Source of the DNA: Paenibacillus aceris
GTDB lineage: Bacteria; Bacillota; Bacilli; Paenibacillales; NBRC-103111
Assembly: GCF_017874035.1 (NCBI RefSeq)
Contig: NZ_JAGGKV010000008.1
Coordinates: forward strand, 1 to 64,000
DNA: 64,000 bases
Direction of reading: 5' to 3'
The notes under the pieces are model-generated. The model had not been told where the DNA came from and did no database searches. It worked only from the letters and a program-made list of their open reading frames with translations. Numbering within the stretch: position 1 is the first letter of the stretch; the number at the start of each line of letters is the position of its first letter. Made by a program: the position numbers and the translations under genes. Below are positions 9,494 through 17,732 of this stretch, piece by piece.

Positions 9494-9982
9494 ATGCTTA
9501 GAAAACTGCTTCAAGCTTTTAAATGGAGGAAACTAAGAGTTCGCGTTTGGGAGAAAAGGCTGCGTCAACAATTACAATTCCTATCGCGGCGGTATTCTCC
9601 TGCTATTCCATGCAAACTACACGTCTCGTCAGGGCCATTTTATGGCGGTTCGGTCATGATCGACAGGCAATATAGAAAGGCCAAAATTAATATTCATATA
9701 CCCCATGATCGTTATATGACGTCCGATGAAAGTCAAGTGTTATCCCGGTACCCAATTATGAAAAATGACCTGCCCTATTTTATTTTGTATCATGAATTTT
9801 TTCATCTAATCGATGCTTTAGATCATTTGCGCATCCATAATGAGAAGAACCTCGACTCCTATCACTCCGCACTGAAAGAAGCTGTTCAGCAAGCCACTAA
9901 CTACCGTAACCTTGATGTAGAACAACGCGCAGATGATTTTGCTTATCAAGCATATGTGGAGCAATGCAAAAAGACCGGTTAA
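9494..9982 (+). CDS. Small HEFFH metallopeptidase-like protein
   Basis: A 162-residue protein, strongly basic at the N-terminus, with no signal peptide. It contains H100-E101-F-F-H104, the HExxH zinc motif, in a helix-like context (YFILYHEFFHLIDALD), and downstream VEQRADDFA with E143 as a plausible third ligand, like the layout of ImmA/IrrE and related small gluzincins. I do not recognise a named family. The frame is open further upstream into the preceding gene, but ATG 9494 with AGGAGGG seven bases before it is the clear start. Its ribosome site is in a hairpin (9457-9487). The stop overlaps the end of the convergent gene remnant. Confidence 0.6.
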   Translation: MLRKLLQAFKWRKLRVRVWEKRLRQQLQFLSRRYSPAIPCKLHVSSGPFYGGSVMIDRQYRKAKINIHIPHDRYMTSDESQVLSRYPIMKNDLPYFILYHEFFHLIDALDHLRIHNEKNLDSYHSALKEAVQQATNYRNLDVEQRADDFAYQAYVEQCKKTG

Positions 9983-10545
9983 ACCGGCCTTGACCATTCA
10001 AGCTTCTTCGCTTTCTCTTTGATATAATCTGCTGTCCTTAACGCTAATGACATAACGGTATTCGTTGGATTTCCGGCACCTGAGGTGACAAAAATACTCG
10101 CATCACAGATGAAGAGATTCGGGATATCATGCGTTTGGCCATACGAATTAACGACAGATGACTTTGGATCATTCCCCATCCGACACCCTCCCATCATATG
10201 AGCCGTGTCCGGAATAACGAATTCGACGTTGCCTCCTGCAGCCTCAAGAATTGCACTCATTTTATCGACAGCATGATCAATAAGTTTTCGGCCATTATCG
10301 CCATAACTGAATGTAACTTTTGCCTGCGGCAGTCCGTACTCATCTTTTTCTTCCGCTAACGTCACCCGGTTCGCCGTATTTGGCAGAACTTCTCCAACCA
10401 AAGTAATTCTGCCGTAGTAATTGTAATCCAGCAATGCCTCCCTGAATCTTTCCCCCCAAATGGGCCCACCCTGTGCTTGGGTAATTCCATTGGCGAAACC
10501 GATAGGTCTTACCCCATGTGCATGCAGGGTATAGCCGCGGACGAG
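9979..10545 (-). pseudogene. GMC oxidoreductase, 3' remnant (gluconate dehydrogenase large-subunit type)
   Basis: The last 190 or so residues of a GMC-family flavoprotein remain, from RGYTLHAHGVRPIGFA through the conserved DTAHMMGGCRMGNDP to the C-terminal active-site and FAD segment LFICDASIF... NPTNTVMSLALRTADYI. Family members are about 560 residues, so the FAD-binding N-terminal two thirds are gone. Upstream the reading passes into the out-of-frame 5' part of the neighbouring small subunit gene at about 10535-10550. The usual order of these genes (small subunit, then GMC protein) is kept, so one internal deletion explains the join. Confidence 0.78.
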
Positions 10546-10816
10546 CATGTGGAACGCCAACTTTCCTCTGACTCTCACCAGGCGATTGATGCAAACTTTG
10601 ATCGATGTGACACAGGATATAGTCCAATATGTCTGGCCTATGATCGTTGAGCAAGAGCGAACAGATTCGCCCAAGAATCTCCCTTTCTAATATGGTTAGA
10701 AAACGAAAGCTGATCTCCGAATTCAACCGGGAGATTACGATCATTTGCGTATGCTCATCCCATTGATCCTTTTCGTGCATGACATCGAATGATGGGTAAT
10801 GACTTACTTGGGTCAT
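10535..10816 (-). pseudogene. Gluconate 2-dehydrogenase subunit 3-like gene, 5' remnant
   Basis: From ATG 10816 the frame reads SHYPSFDVMHEKDQWDEHTQ, then FRFLTILEREILGRICSLLL and DILDYILCHIDQSL, the pattern of the subunit 3 family, and KVGVPHAR. Past about residue 92 the similarity ends and the frame continues out of phase over the GMC remnant. Normal members are about 190-230 residues. The start lies 4 bases after the membrane-protein gene, so this was one operon. The remaining protein is unlikely to work because its flavoprotein partner is also truncated. Confidence 0.68.
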
Positions 10817-10820
10817 CTGA

Positions 10821-11219
10821 TCACCGAACCTTCCAGTAGATCGCGATCAAGCCAAGAACACTAAGTGCCGAAAACATCAAGGGCAGTGCAACGGGAGGCC
10901 CTATGAGAAAATTTCGCATCGCCCATCCGCCTACCCGAATCCCGACACCTCTAAAATGAAAGTAAAAGCCGATCAAACCAGCCAATGCACCAAACCACAT
11001 AAACGCCATAAACATGGTGTGCACCCATGGAGCATTATACCAAGTCAGAATCAGACCAGCTATCAGGAAAATAGGTGAAGAAATCACGGGTATCCACATC
11101 GCTTTATGCGTAAAATTTTGCCGGTAATGAAACATCGTCACCTGTATGCCAATCACTAGATAGGCCAAGCTAACAAATAAAATTAGCACGCGGTCAATTG
11201 ACCATCCAGACCAATTCAT
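10821..11219 (-). CDS. Four-helix membrane protein of a gluconate-dehydrogenase-type operon
   Basis: A 132-residue integral membrane protein with four hydrophobic helices (about 8-28, 42-60, 66-86 and 105-127) and short basic loops. ATG 11219 has AGAGGGGAC upstream. Similar small membrane proteins often precede the subunit 3 and GMC genes in Bacillales; the role may be assembly or electron transfer at the membrane. Since both partners downstream are truncated, this gene is probably an orphan on its way to decay. Confidence 0.62.
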   Translation of the reverse strand: MNWSGWSIDRVLILFVSLAYLVIGIQVTMFHYRQNFTHKAMWIPVISSPIFLIAGLILTWYNAPWVHTMFMAFMWFGALAGLIGFYFHFRGVGIRVGGWAMRNFLIGPPVALPLMFSALSVLGLIAIYWKVR

Positions 11220-11338
11220 ATAAAGTCCCCTCTTTCAATGCAGTTCTGTCGTTTCAAATTATTTCCTCGGCATATCAAATATATTCCAAAATTAAGTACA
11301 TACTACGTGAAAATGAGTCTAGGAGCACTAAGATAACG

Positions 11339-11530
11339 ATGTTAATCAAAGTAAATCATCATAAAAAGATTCCTCTGAATCCCCAACCTTACACCGTGGC
11401 GGAGCTGATGCTTGAACAGCTTCGAATCTTAGGTGTTGAACGCATTTATGGTTTCGTGGGTGATGCCATTTTCGGTCTTATGGATGCTATTGATGAAGAG
11501 TCAAGTCTCCACTCTACTGGCCTGCTTTAA
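11339..11530 (+). pseudogene. Thiamine-pyrophosphate enzyme, N-terminal stub
   Basis: From ATG 11339 the frame encodes TVAELMLEQLRILGVERIYG FVGDAIFGLMDAI (written here in two parts), the start of the TPP-binding N-terminal domain of pyruvate oxidase and acetolactate synthase-like enzymes, including the Glu that such enzymes place further on only in part. After about 55 residues the similarity stops and a stop follows at 11530. Family length is 550-600 residues, so about nine tenths is missing. It lies between the gluconate-dehydrogenase remnants and the enolase-superfamily gene. Confidence 0.75.
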
Positions 11531-11584
11531 GCATGCTGTATGATAGAAGTCTTAGTCTGGTTTTAACTTTTGGAGGTACTACTC

Positions 11585-12703
11585 TTGCTTATTCGTAAAA
11601 TCGATACCTTTCCACTATTTTATCGTCTTCCCAAGCCATATGGGGATGCGAACGGAATGAAAACATACCGTACCTGTTATTTAATTCGTATAACGACAGA
11701 TACAGGTGTCGAAGGTTGGGGAGAATGCATTGATTGGTTGCCGACATTACATAAAGGCTTTAAAGAACGAATCATACCTTTTTTGATTGGTAAACGAGTA
11801 GCTGATAGGAATACCATCGTTTGGACTTTGAAAAAATGGCATTCCCGTTCATCTGCCGCAGTTAGCATGGCACTAACAGAAATCCTGGCCAAAATAGGCA
11901 ATGTATCTGTTTGTGACCTATGGGGAGGCAAGTTTCGGGAGAAAGTGCCGGTATATGCTTCGTTTCAAAGCTATTCAGAAGAGAGACATTGGCAAAAGGC
12001 CTCTCTGAGTGGTATTGAGCAAGTTATCAATCAAGGATTTAATAAGATTAAGGTTAAGATAGGCGGGAAATCAATATCTGAGGACCAACAGCATATCGTT
12101 ATGGTTCAAAACTTGTTACAGGGAAAGATTGATCTGGCGTTGGATGCCAATCAAAGCTATGATGCAATTGCTGTTCTACGCTGGCAGTCTCTACTTGATA
12201 CATGGGATAATCTATTATGGTTTGAAGAGCCACTGGAGATGATGCGCATCTCTGAATATGTCTCGCTTAGAAACCGCTTGTCTATCCCTCTAGCCGGCGG
12301 AGAAAATATCAGAAAAGTAGCAGACTTTTTACCTCTATTAAGCCAGCATGCTCTTGATTTTCTCACTCCGGATCCATTGCACGAGAGCGGCATTGACGGT
12401 TATCGGGAAACATTAGGTCTTGCTAGAAGTTTTGGAATTCGCGTAACACCACATTCATATGATGGGGCGTTGTCACGGCTATATGCTATTTTAGCTCATG
12501 CTTGTGTGGAACCATGGGGTAAAATGGCAAGTGATTCCATCGAACCTGTAGAATGGGATGCCATGGATAACCCTTTTACAAATTTATTCCCTATTTATCC
12601 TTCGAATAGTGAAATCACTTTACCTTCCGGTAGTGGAATTGGGCTCGAGATTGATCTTGAGCTGCTTGCATTTCATCAATGGGACGGAAGTAGTTATGGA
12701 TAA
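11585..12703 (+). CDS. Enolase superfamily protein, mandelate racemase/muconate lactonizing type
   Basis: A 372-residue TIM-barrel enzyme that would abstract the proton alpha to a carboxylate. The N-terminal capping domain (about 1-115) is followed by a barrel with the Lys pair of KIKVKIGG, the metal ligands Asp in LALDANQSYD, Glu in WFEEPL and Glu in LAGGEN, and a His in TPHSYDG. These fit dehydratases or epimerases for acid sugars or dipeptides; the substrate cannot be told. TTG 11585 follows GGAGGT by seven bases; the TTG at 11570 overlaps that ribosome site and was not used. A bidirectional terminator follows. Confidence 0.87.
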   Translation: MLIRKIDTFPLFYRLPKPYGDANGMKTYRTCYLIRITTDTGVEGWGECIDWLPTLHKGFKERIIPFLIGKRVADRNTIVWTLKKWHSRSSAAVSMALTEILAKIGNVSVCDLWGGKFREKVPVYASFQSYSEERHWQKASLSGIEQVINQGFNKIKVKIGGKSISEDQQHIVMVQNLLQGKIDLALDANQSYDAIAVLRWQSLLDTWDNLLWFEEPLEMMRISEYVSLRNRLSIPLAGGENIRKVADFLPLLSQHALDFLTPDPLHESGIDGYRETLGLARSFGIRVTPHSYDGALSRLYAILAHACVEPWGKMASDSIEPVEWDAMDNPFTNLFPIYPSNSEITLPSGSGIGLEIDLELLAFHQWDGSSYG

Positions 12704-12749
12704 ATTCAAGCCAATTTGCGATAGCAAATCCACAATTTCATTTAAAGAA

Positions 12750-12783
12750 AAAAACAAGGAGCAATTGCTCCTTGCTTTTATTC
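12750..12783. terminator. Bidirectional terminator between convergent genes
   Basis: CAAGGAGCAA and TTGCTCCTTG (12755-12774) form a perfect palindromic stem, with an A-run before and CTTTTATT after, so it can end both the enolase-superfamily gene and the DHFR-like gene. Confidence 0.88.
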
Positions 12784-13350
12784 AAATTTATCATACGAAT
12801 GAGAATCCGAATGATAGATTAGTTGCACAACGCCAGAGGAGAACGTTCTAGTATTAACCATTTTTAAATTCAACCTCTGTTTTATATCAATAAACAATGG
12901 TTTTCCTTCTCCCAAAATCACAGGATGAACAGATAATCGATATTCGTCAACAAGCCCTAAATTGATAAACGTTGTAATAAGACTTGCACCACCATACAGC
13001 CAGATGTCTTTACCAGGCTTCTCCTTTAATTTATTTACTTCTTCAAGAAGATTAGCATTTATGAATATGGCTTTATTATCCGTACTATTTAGTGTCCTCG
13101 AAAACACATATTTCTCTTTACTATGAACTAATGCCCAAATTTCTTTCTCCGTATCCGAGTGTTCAATTTCTGGAGTAAATTGTCCCCATAAATCATAGCT
13201 TTTTCTTCCATATAAAATAACATCAATTTGATTTAAGAAATTAATAAACCCCATTTCAGGGTCTATCATGCACCAATCAACTTCCCCATTTTTCCCTTCA
13301 ATAAAACCATCTAAAGTAACTGCTAAATCTAAAATTATTTTTCTTTTCAT
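12778..13350 (-). CDS. Dihydrofolate reductase family protein (RibD C-terminal type)
   Basis: A 190-residue protein of the DHFR/RibD C-terminal fold. It begins MKRKIILDLAVTLDGFIEG and carries DVILYGRKSYDLWG and the NADPH-binding KDIWLYGGASLITTFINLGLVDEYRL with VHPVILGEGKPLF. Members of this broad family in Bacillales (YyaP, YwjB) are uncharacterised reductases, not true folate enzymes. ATG 13350 has AAGGAGC eight bases upstream; the longer frame from 13380 lacks a site. It is single, A+T-rich compared with the following operon, and lies about 60 bases after the molybdenum hydroxylase genes. Confidence 0.85.
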   Translation of the reverse strand: MKRKIILDLAVTLDGFIEGKNGEVDWCMIDPEMGFINFLNQIDVILYGRKSYDLWGQFTPEIEHSDTEKEIWALVHSKEKYVFSRTLNSTDNKAIFINANLLEEVNKLKEKPGKDIWLYGGASLITTFINLGLVDEYRLSVHPVILGEGKPLFIDIKQRLNLKMVNTRTFSSGVVQLIYHSDSHSYDKFE

Positions 13351-13440
13351 GATTTCTTGCTCCTTTCGTTGACTTATCACCCATTATAGAGCTTAATTAT
13401 GTCACCTTGTGTCATAGTAATATTTTTAACCTCCAAATGA

Positions 13441-13926
13441 TTATGGTTCTTCACGACTTTTAAAAGCAAAAATCATTTTCACTACTTCATGAATTTCTTC
13501 ATATGAGGTGCACCTGCAAATGTTGGACTCAAGCCATAACTGAACCATTTCCTCATTTGCATGTGGGTGTAAATTCACCAAACCTTGACAGTTCATAATA
13601 AACCCAGGAGTGCAATATCCGCATTGGAACGCCTGCTTTTGAACAAAAGCCTGTTGTACAGGAGAATGATTCAATCCTTCAATTGTTGTTAGTTTCTGCC
13701 CTTCTGCCTCCACAGCGAGCATGAGACAGGATTTCATCGGGAGATCGTTAACTAGTATTGTACAGGCACCACAATCGCCATTTTCACAACCTGGTTTACA
13801 CCCCGTCAAACCTAGACCTTCTCGCAGCACATGCAATAGCGTATCTGCACCTCGTGCCCATATTGTCTTTCTTTCTCCGTTAATTTGAAATATCACTGGA
13901 TACATATTGGTTCCCTGAAGTGACAT
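13441..13926 (-). CDS. Molybdenum hydroxylase, [2Fe-2S] subunit
   Basis: A 161-residue iron-sulfur subunit of a xanthine dehydrogenase-type enzyme that passes electrons from the molybdenum site to FAD. The plant-ferredoxin-like cluster is CKPGCENGDCGAC about residues 40-52 with a later Cys, and the second, helical cluster has CGYCTPGF and NICRCTSY. Length is typical for separate small subunits. It is the last gene of the three-gene operon and starts 4 bases after the stop of the FAD subunit, so translation is coupled. Confidence 0.93.
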   Translation of the reverse strand: MSLQGTNMYPVIFQINGERKTIWARGADTLLHVLREGLGLTGCKPGCENGDCGACTILVNDLPMKSCLMLAVEAEGQKLTTIEGLNHSPVQQAFVQKQAFQCGYCTPGFIMNCQGLVNLHPHANEEMVQLWLESNICRCTSYEEIHEVVKMIFAFKSREEP

Positions 13927-13929
13927 ACT

Positions 13930-14763
13930 TTACATCCCTTCTAACATTTTGACTGTATCGAATAAAGTATTCTTGAGTACAAACGTTCGGTAATCGGCAG
14001 TACCTTCTGTATTATTTAAAACCGGAGCGGGCAGGTTCCAGATTATCTGATCAATTCTTTCTGCTAAGGACAAACTTGAGTTGTTTACTATTTGTTCGAG
14101 GTCAATCGATCGAAAAGGGAATGCGCATACCCCGCTAAATGCTAAACGAATCTGTTTATCCTTTTTTAAAGCAGCCACGGTAACGAGAGGATAGCCTACA
14201 GTACCGATTTGCCTTTTTTTGAAGTGAATATATGGCAAAGATAAATATTCACGATCTGTGATCGTTTGTAATAGAAACTCATTCTTCTCCAGTCTCATCC
14301 ATTGTGAGAAAACATGATGAATATTTATCACTTTTATCCCTTGAAGTCCTGCTATAACCATACGACTATCTGTCAACAGCAGCGGGAGAACAGCTTCTCG
14401 ATAATAGATTTCACCGCAAATGTTCCCTCCGAGCGTAATTTTATTCCGGGCAGTTTGGTCCGCGACACCTTTGACGGCCTCGCTGAGTAGCGGGAACAGA
14501 TTCGTTTCGGTTATATTCGTTAATGAGACGCAACATCCGATAACCAAACCATTTTTTTGTAATTCAGTGACATTACTCTCAGGAATGGCCTTCAAATCGA
14601 CGACAGCTCCGGGGTGTATGAACCTCCTGCGGGCAAATGTAATAATTTCGGTTCCACCGGAAAAATACAAAGGATTTTTCCCCTGCATTTGCAGACTCTG
14701 AAATAATTCTACAGCCTTTTGAACTGTAGTAGGTTTATAGTATTCAAGGTCAAAAGGAATCAT
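13930..14763 (-). CDS. Molybdenum hydroxylase, FAD-binding subunit
   Basis: A 277-residue CoxM/XdhB-type flavoprotein subunit. It begins with the usual FDLEYYKPTTVQKAVELF, has the FAD-binding YFSGGTEIITFARRR segment, and TARNKITLGGNICGEIYYREAVLPLLL with the second flavin motif. It overlaps the start of the upstream large-subunit gene end by 14 bases, so the two are translationally coupled. It carries the FAD that reduces NAD+ or another acceptor. No accessory XdhC-type or molybdopterin-insertion gene is in the window. Confidence 0.92.
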   Translation of the reverse strand: MIPFDLEYYKPTTVQKAVELFQSLQMQGKNPLYFSGGTEIITFARRRFIHPGAVVDLKAIPESNVTELQKNGLVIGCCVSLTNITETNLFPLLSEAVKGVADQTARNKITLGGNICGEIYYREAVLPLLLTDSRMVIAGLQGIKVINIHHVFSQWMRLEKNEFLLQTITDREYLSLPYIHFKKRQIGTVGYPLVTVAALKKDKQIRLAFSGVCAFPFRSIDLEQIVNNSSLSLAERIDQIIWNLPAPVLNNTEGTADYRTFVLKNTLFDTVKMLEGM

Positions 14764-17077
14764 GTTTCGTCCTCCAGATCACTTCGGGCGTTAGAGGTAA
14801 TTGATTAAGTCCTACACCGATGGCAGCCGACAAGCTGTTAGCCAATGCGGCAGGCATTCCAATCACACCATGTTCGCCGATTCCACGCAATCCGTAAGGT
14901 GCTTCTAAATGAGGAGTCTCTACAAAATCAACAAAGTAATCCGGCTGCTCTCCATAACGTATCAGCTTGTATGTCCGAAATTGTTGATTTAATATGGCCC
15001 CACTCTCATTCCTATGAAAAACTTCTCGGCTGGCTAGACTCAGGCCAATACTCATACCGCCAGTGACTTGGCTCCGAGCGAATTCAGGATTGATTACCTT
15101 ACCTGCGTCGATGACAGTTGCCGCATGAATAATTTTATAAGTATACTCTCTCGTGTCCAATTCTACTTCAACGGCCTGCGCACCAACCGTCCACTCGGGA
15201 CCGGGGTTTCCTTTTCCAGTTTCCGGATCCAGTAACGTTAAATTTTGCATGGTGTAGCTCCCGCGTCCGATTACCTGTCCACCTATCGTTTGGCCATCAG
15301 GAAACATATATCCGTTTGCGATTTTCCCAATTGAAATCCCAATATCGGAGTTATTTTTGCAGAAAACCCTCCCCCCTCCGACTTCCAACTCATCTGTCGA
15401 GCATTCAAGTACAATAGAAGCTATGACCTTTAGTTGTACAATCGCATCTTCAGCTGCCGCCAGTACGGCATTCCCCACTAAGAATGTGCTTCTGCTGGCC
15501 ACCGTTTTCCAATGTTGGGGATCAAATTCAGTATTCACATCCATGGAAATATGGATCAACTGATCATCCATACGTAACCGTTCCGCTAATATTTGAGTAA
15601 GTGCTGTCCTCGTACCTTGACCGAATTCTACTGCTCCACATAACAGATTAATACTTCCGTCGGGATTAAACATTATAATGGCCCCTGCCCCTGCATCTGT
15701 AGGCGTACTTGAATTTTTCCAAAAACAGCACACTCCTTTCGCCTTGATGAAGTGGCCTTCATGCTTTATGATGGGCGAGTTATCCCAGTGGATTAAAGTT
15801 TTCAATTTTGCAATGCACATGGGCAAATTCCCTATGTTGCTTCTGTCGAGTACAGTTTGTGTCGGTGTGGTATCACCTATCCCGATAGCGTTTAGAAAAC
15901 GAAATTCTAAAGGATCTATTTCCAATCGCTCCGCCAATACATCCATGCATCTTTCTATCGCAAATGTTAGCTCAGGATGACCGAATCCGCGAAATGACGT
16001 AGCATATGAATGGTTTGTATACATACATAAAGAGTCGCAATGAACATTATCAATTCGATAGGGCCCTGTACAATCGCAGGCTCCCGCTTTACTCATCTCT
16101 GCCCCCCGATCCGAATACGCTCCAGAATCATATAAGTATAGGATTTCCGCTGCCATAAGCTTCCCTTCGCTCGTACAACCAAGTCTTATTTTAGCGTCTA
16201 GTCCAATATGAACGGGTGAAGAGATCATGTCCTGTTCTCTGGAATTGACGATTTTTACCGTTTTTCCTCCAACAGCACTGGAAGCCAAATAGGCGAGATA
16301 TTCCAATTGAATGGCGGCTTTTCCACCAAACGATCCTCCAACCAGAGGTGTATGAACGATAACTTTTTGTAGAGGAATGTGAAAAGATTGACTGATCGCT
16401 CTTCGGATGACATAGGGGGATTGCGATGCGGAAGAGATGATCACTTTTCCGTCAGGTAAAATTTCAGCCGTGCAACATCGTGTTTCCATAGCAGCATGGT
16501 CTGACTGTGGTAAAGAAACATGAACATCAATGATATGATCGCTAAGGTTCCAACCTTCCTCCATATTCCCTTTACGTATTTTAGTTCGGTTAGCAATATT
16601 CGTTCCAGGCTCCGGGTAGACTTCTTCGTGTCGTTTGTAAGTGGCAAGTTGCTCATGTAAGAGAGGAGCACCTTGTTGGTAGGCTTCTACTGGGGAATGG
16701 AGGACAGGCAAAAGCTCATATTCCACTTTGATTAATAATGCTGCCATCTCAGCGGCGTGTTCTTGTTCCGCAATGACAATTGCAACGGGCTCTCCATAAT
16801 ATCTGACTTTGTCAATTGCAATCGGGGGGCGGTCTTCTAAAGGTGATCCTGTTAGAATTGGATGATCTTTACCTATAATGACTGCTTTCACACCTGGAAC
16901 TTTTCTGGCCTCCGACAAATCAACGGATATGATTTTTGCATGGGCGTGGGGACTGACCGCTAATTTTGCGTGTAGTAATCCAATTTTCGGAAAGTCAGCT
17001 GAATATTTGGTTGTTCCGGTTACCTTCTCCAAAGATTCCTTCCTTATCGTACTTTTTCCAATCGATCGTTCGCTCAT
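14750..17077 (-). CDS. Molybdenum hydroxylase, molybdopterin-binding large subunit (xanthine dehydrogenase type)
   Basis: A 775-residue catalytic subunit. The N-terminal hammerhead domain (RKESLEKVTGTTKYSADF, DHPILTG, VRYYGEPVAIVIAEQ) is followed by the molybdopterin domains. Seen motifs: PLVGGSFGGKAAIQLEYLA, SFRGFGHPELTFAIE (the Arg loop of xanthine dehydrogenases; the Cys loop of CO dehydrogenase is absent), VEFGQGTRTALTQILAE, and GLRGIGEHGVIG with the catalytic Glu near the C-terminus. The likely substrate is a purine or other N-heterocycle or aldehyde; CO is excluded. It is the first gene of the operon; ATG 17077 is preceded by GGGAGGGG. Confidence 0.93.
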   Translation of the reverse strand: MSERSIGKSTIRKESLEKVTGTTKYSADFPKIGLLHAKLAVSPHAHAKIISVDLSEARKVPGVKAVIIGKDHPILTGSPLEDRPPIAIDKVRYYGEPVAIVIAEQEHAAEMAALLIKVEYELLPVLHSPVEAYQQGAPLLHEQLATYKRHEEVYPEPGTNIANRTKIRKGNMEEGWNLSDHIIDVHVSLPQSDHAAMETRCCTAEILPDGKVIISSASQSPYVIRRAISQSFHIPLQKVIVHTPLVGGSFGGKAAIQLEYLAYLASSAVGGKTVKIVNSREQDMISSPVHIGLDAKIRLGCTSEGKLMAAEILYLYDSGAYSDRGAEMSKAGACDCTGPYRIDNVHCDSLCMYTNHSYATSFRGFGHPELTFAIERCMDVLAERLEIDPLEFRFLNAIGIGDTTPTQTVLDRSNIGNLPMCIAKLKTLIHWDNSPIIKHEGHFIKAKGVCCFWKNSSTPTDAGAGAIIMFNPDGSINLLCGAVEFGQGTRTALTQILAERLRMDDQLIHISMDVNTEFDPQHWKTVASRSTFLVGNAVLAAAEDAIVQLKVIASIVLECSTDELEVGGGRVFCKNNSDIGISIGKIANGYMFPDGQTIGGQVIGRGSYTMQNLTLLDPETGKGNPGPEWTVGAQAVEVELDTREYTYKIIHAATVIDAGKVINPEFARSQVTGGMSIGLSLASREVFHRNESGAILNQQFRTYKLIRYGEQPDYFVDFVETPHLEAPYGLRGIGEHGVIGMPAALANSLSAAIGVGLNQLPLTPEVIWRTKHDSF

Positions 17078-17190
17078 AGTCCCCTCCCTTAACTAATGAT
17101 TTATTTCATTTCTCATTTCTCCAATAATCCATATATATTACAGATCTAATGTGCATATTAATCGAGCCACAAATAAAAGACTTTATAAAA

Positions 17191-17236
17191 ATAAAGAGCC
17201 AGATATTCCTTTGAAGAAGGAGTATCTGGCTTTTAA
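17191..17236 (-). terminator. Terminator after the exporter gene
   Basis: AGCCAGATA-TCCTT (17197-17211) pairs with AAGGA-TATCTGGCT (17217-17231). Read on the minus strand it is followed by CTTTATTTTTAT and lies just after the stop at 17268, separating the exporter from the molybdenum hydroxylase operon. Confidence 0.85.
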
Positions 17237-17267
17237 CGGAGTTTTCGTTTAACGTGTTTCATTTATG

Positions 17268-17732
17268 CTAATGGCTGTACTTATGGAAATCTTGAATAAT
17301 CTGGTTAGCATTATGATACAAAGCAAGTGGGTACTGATATTTCTCTAGAGTGAAAGGTGGTTTGATAGTAGGAACAGGAGTACGAAAAAAGACGTTGGAA
17401 TTGGTCAGGTTATCGAGATGTGAACCCCATTCTTTCACATATAAGGCAATCGTGAATAAATGATCCGCCCAAATCTTTTGATCCTCTGGCATCCACTGCT
17501 TACTTTCGGACCATTCGGTAAATATCCGTATCATATCAGAGAGATTGGCAAAGCCAAGCCTAAGCTTTTGCAAATGCTGAGCTTGTCGCTTTAGTGCACG
17601 ACGTTTTTCTGAAGCGAAAAGATTATAGCTTAGACTTTGATTCGCCTTATCCATCTCGGTCGTCACTTGATGTAATTCCTGAAATAACTGTTGAATTTCT
17701 TTTTTTATGTCCATGTTTCCATCGAAGTGCAA
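17268..17732 (-). CDS. C-terminal half of a frameshifted aromatic acid exporter
   Basis: A helical, soluble segment of about 150 residues without membrane spans, rich in Gln, Lys and Leu. It matches in size and position the cytoplasmic C-terminal domain (ArAE_1_C type) that follows the membrane half of FUSC/ArAE proteins. The only start near its 5' end is a TTG inside the membrane-half gene without a ribosome site. The frame overlaps the upstream frame over 17705-17732. One added base near 17730 would join ...QWVEAG to LHFDGNMDIKK in a single protein of about 338 residues, the normal family length. Hence this is a lost-base frameshift or a sequence error, not a separate gene. Confidence 0.68.
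   Translation of the reverse strand: MHFDGNMDIKKEIQQLFQELHQVTTEMDKANQSLSYNLFASEKRRALKRQAQHLQKLRLGFANLSDMIRIFTEWSESKQWMPEDQKIWADHLFTIALYVKEWGSHLDNLTNSNVFFRTPVPTIKPPFTLEKYQYPLALYHNANQIIQDFHKYSH

Noticed and set aside
13441..17077. CO dehydrogenase (coxSML) identity
   Set aside because: The large subunit has SFRGFG where CO dehydrogenase has the Cys-containing loop; xanthine-dehydrogenase type fits.
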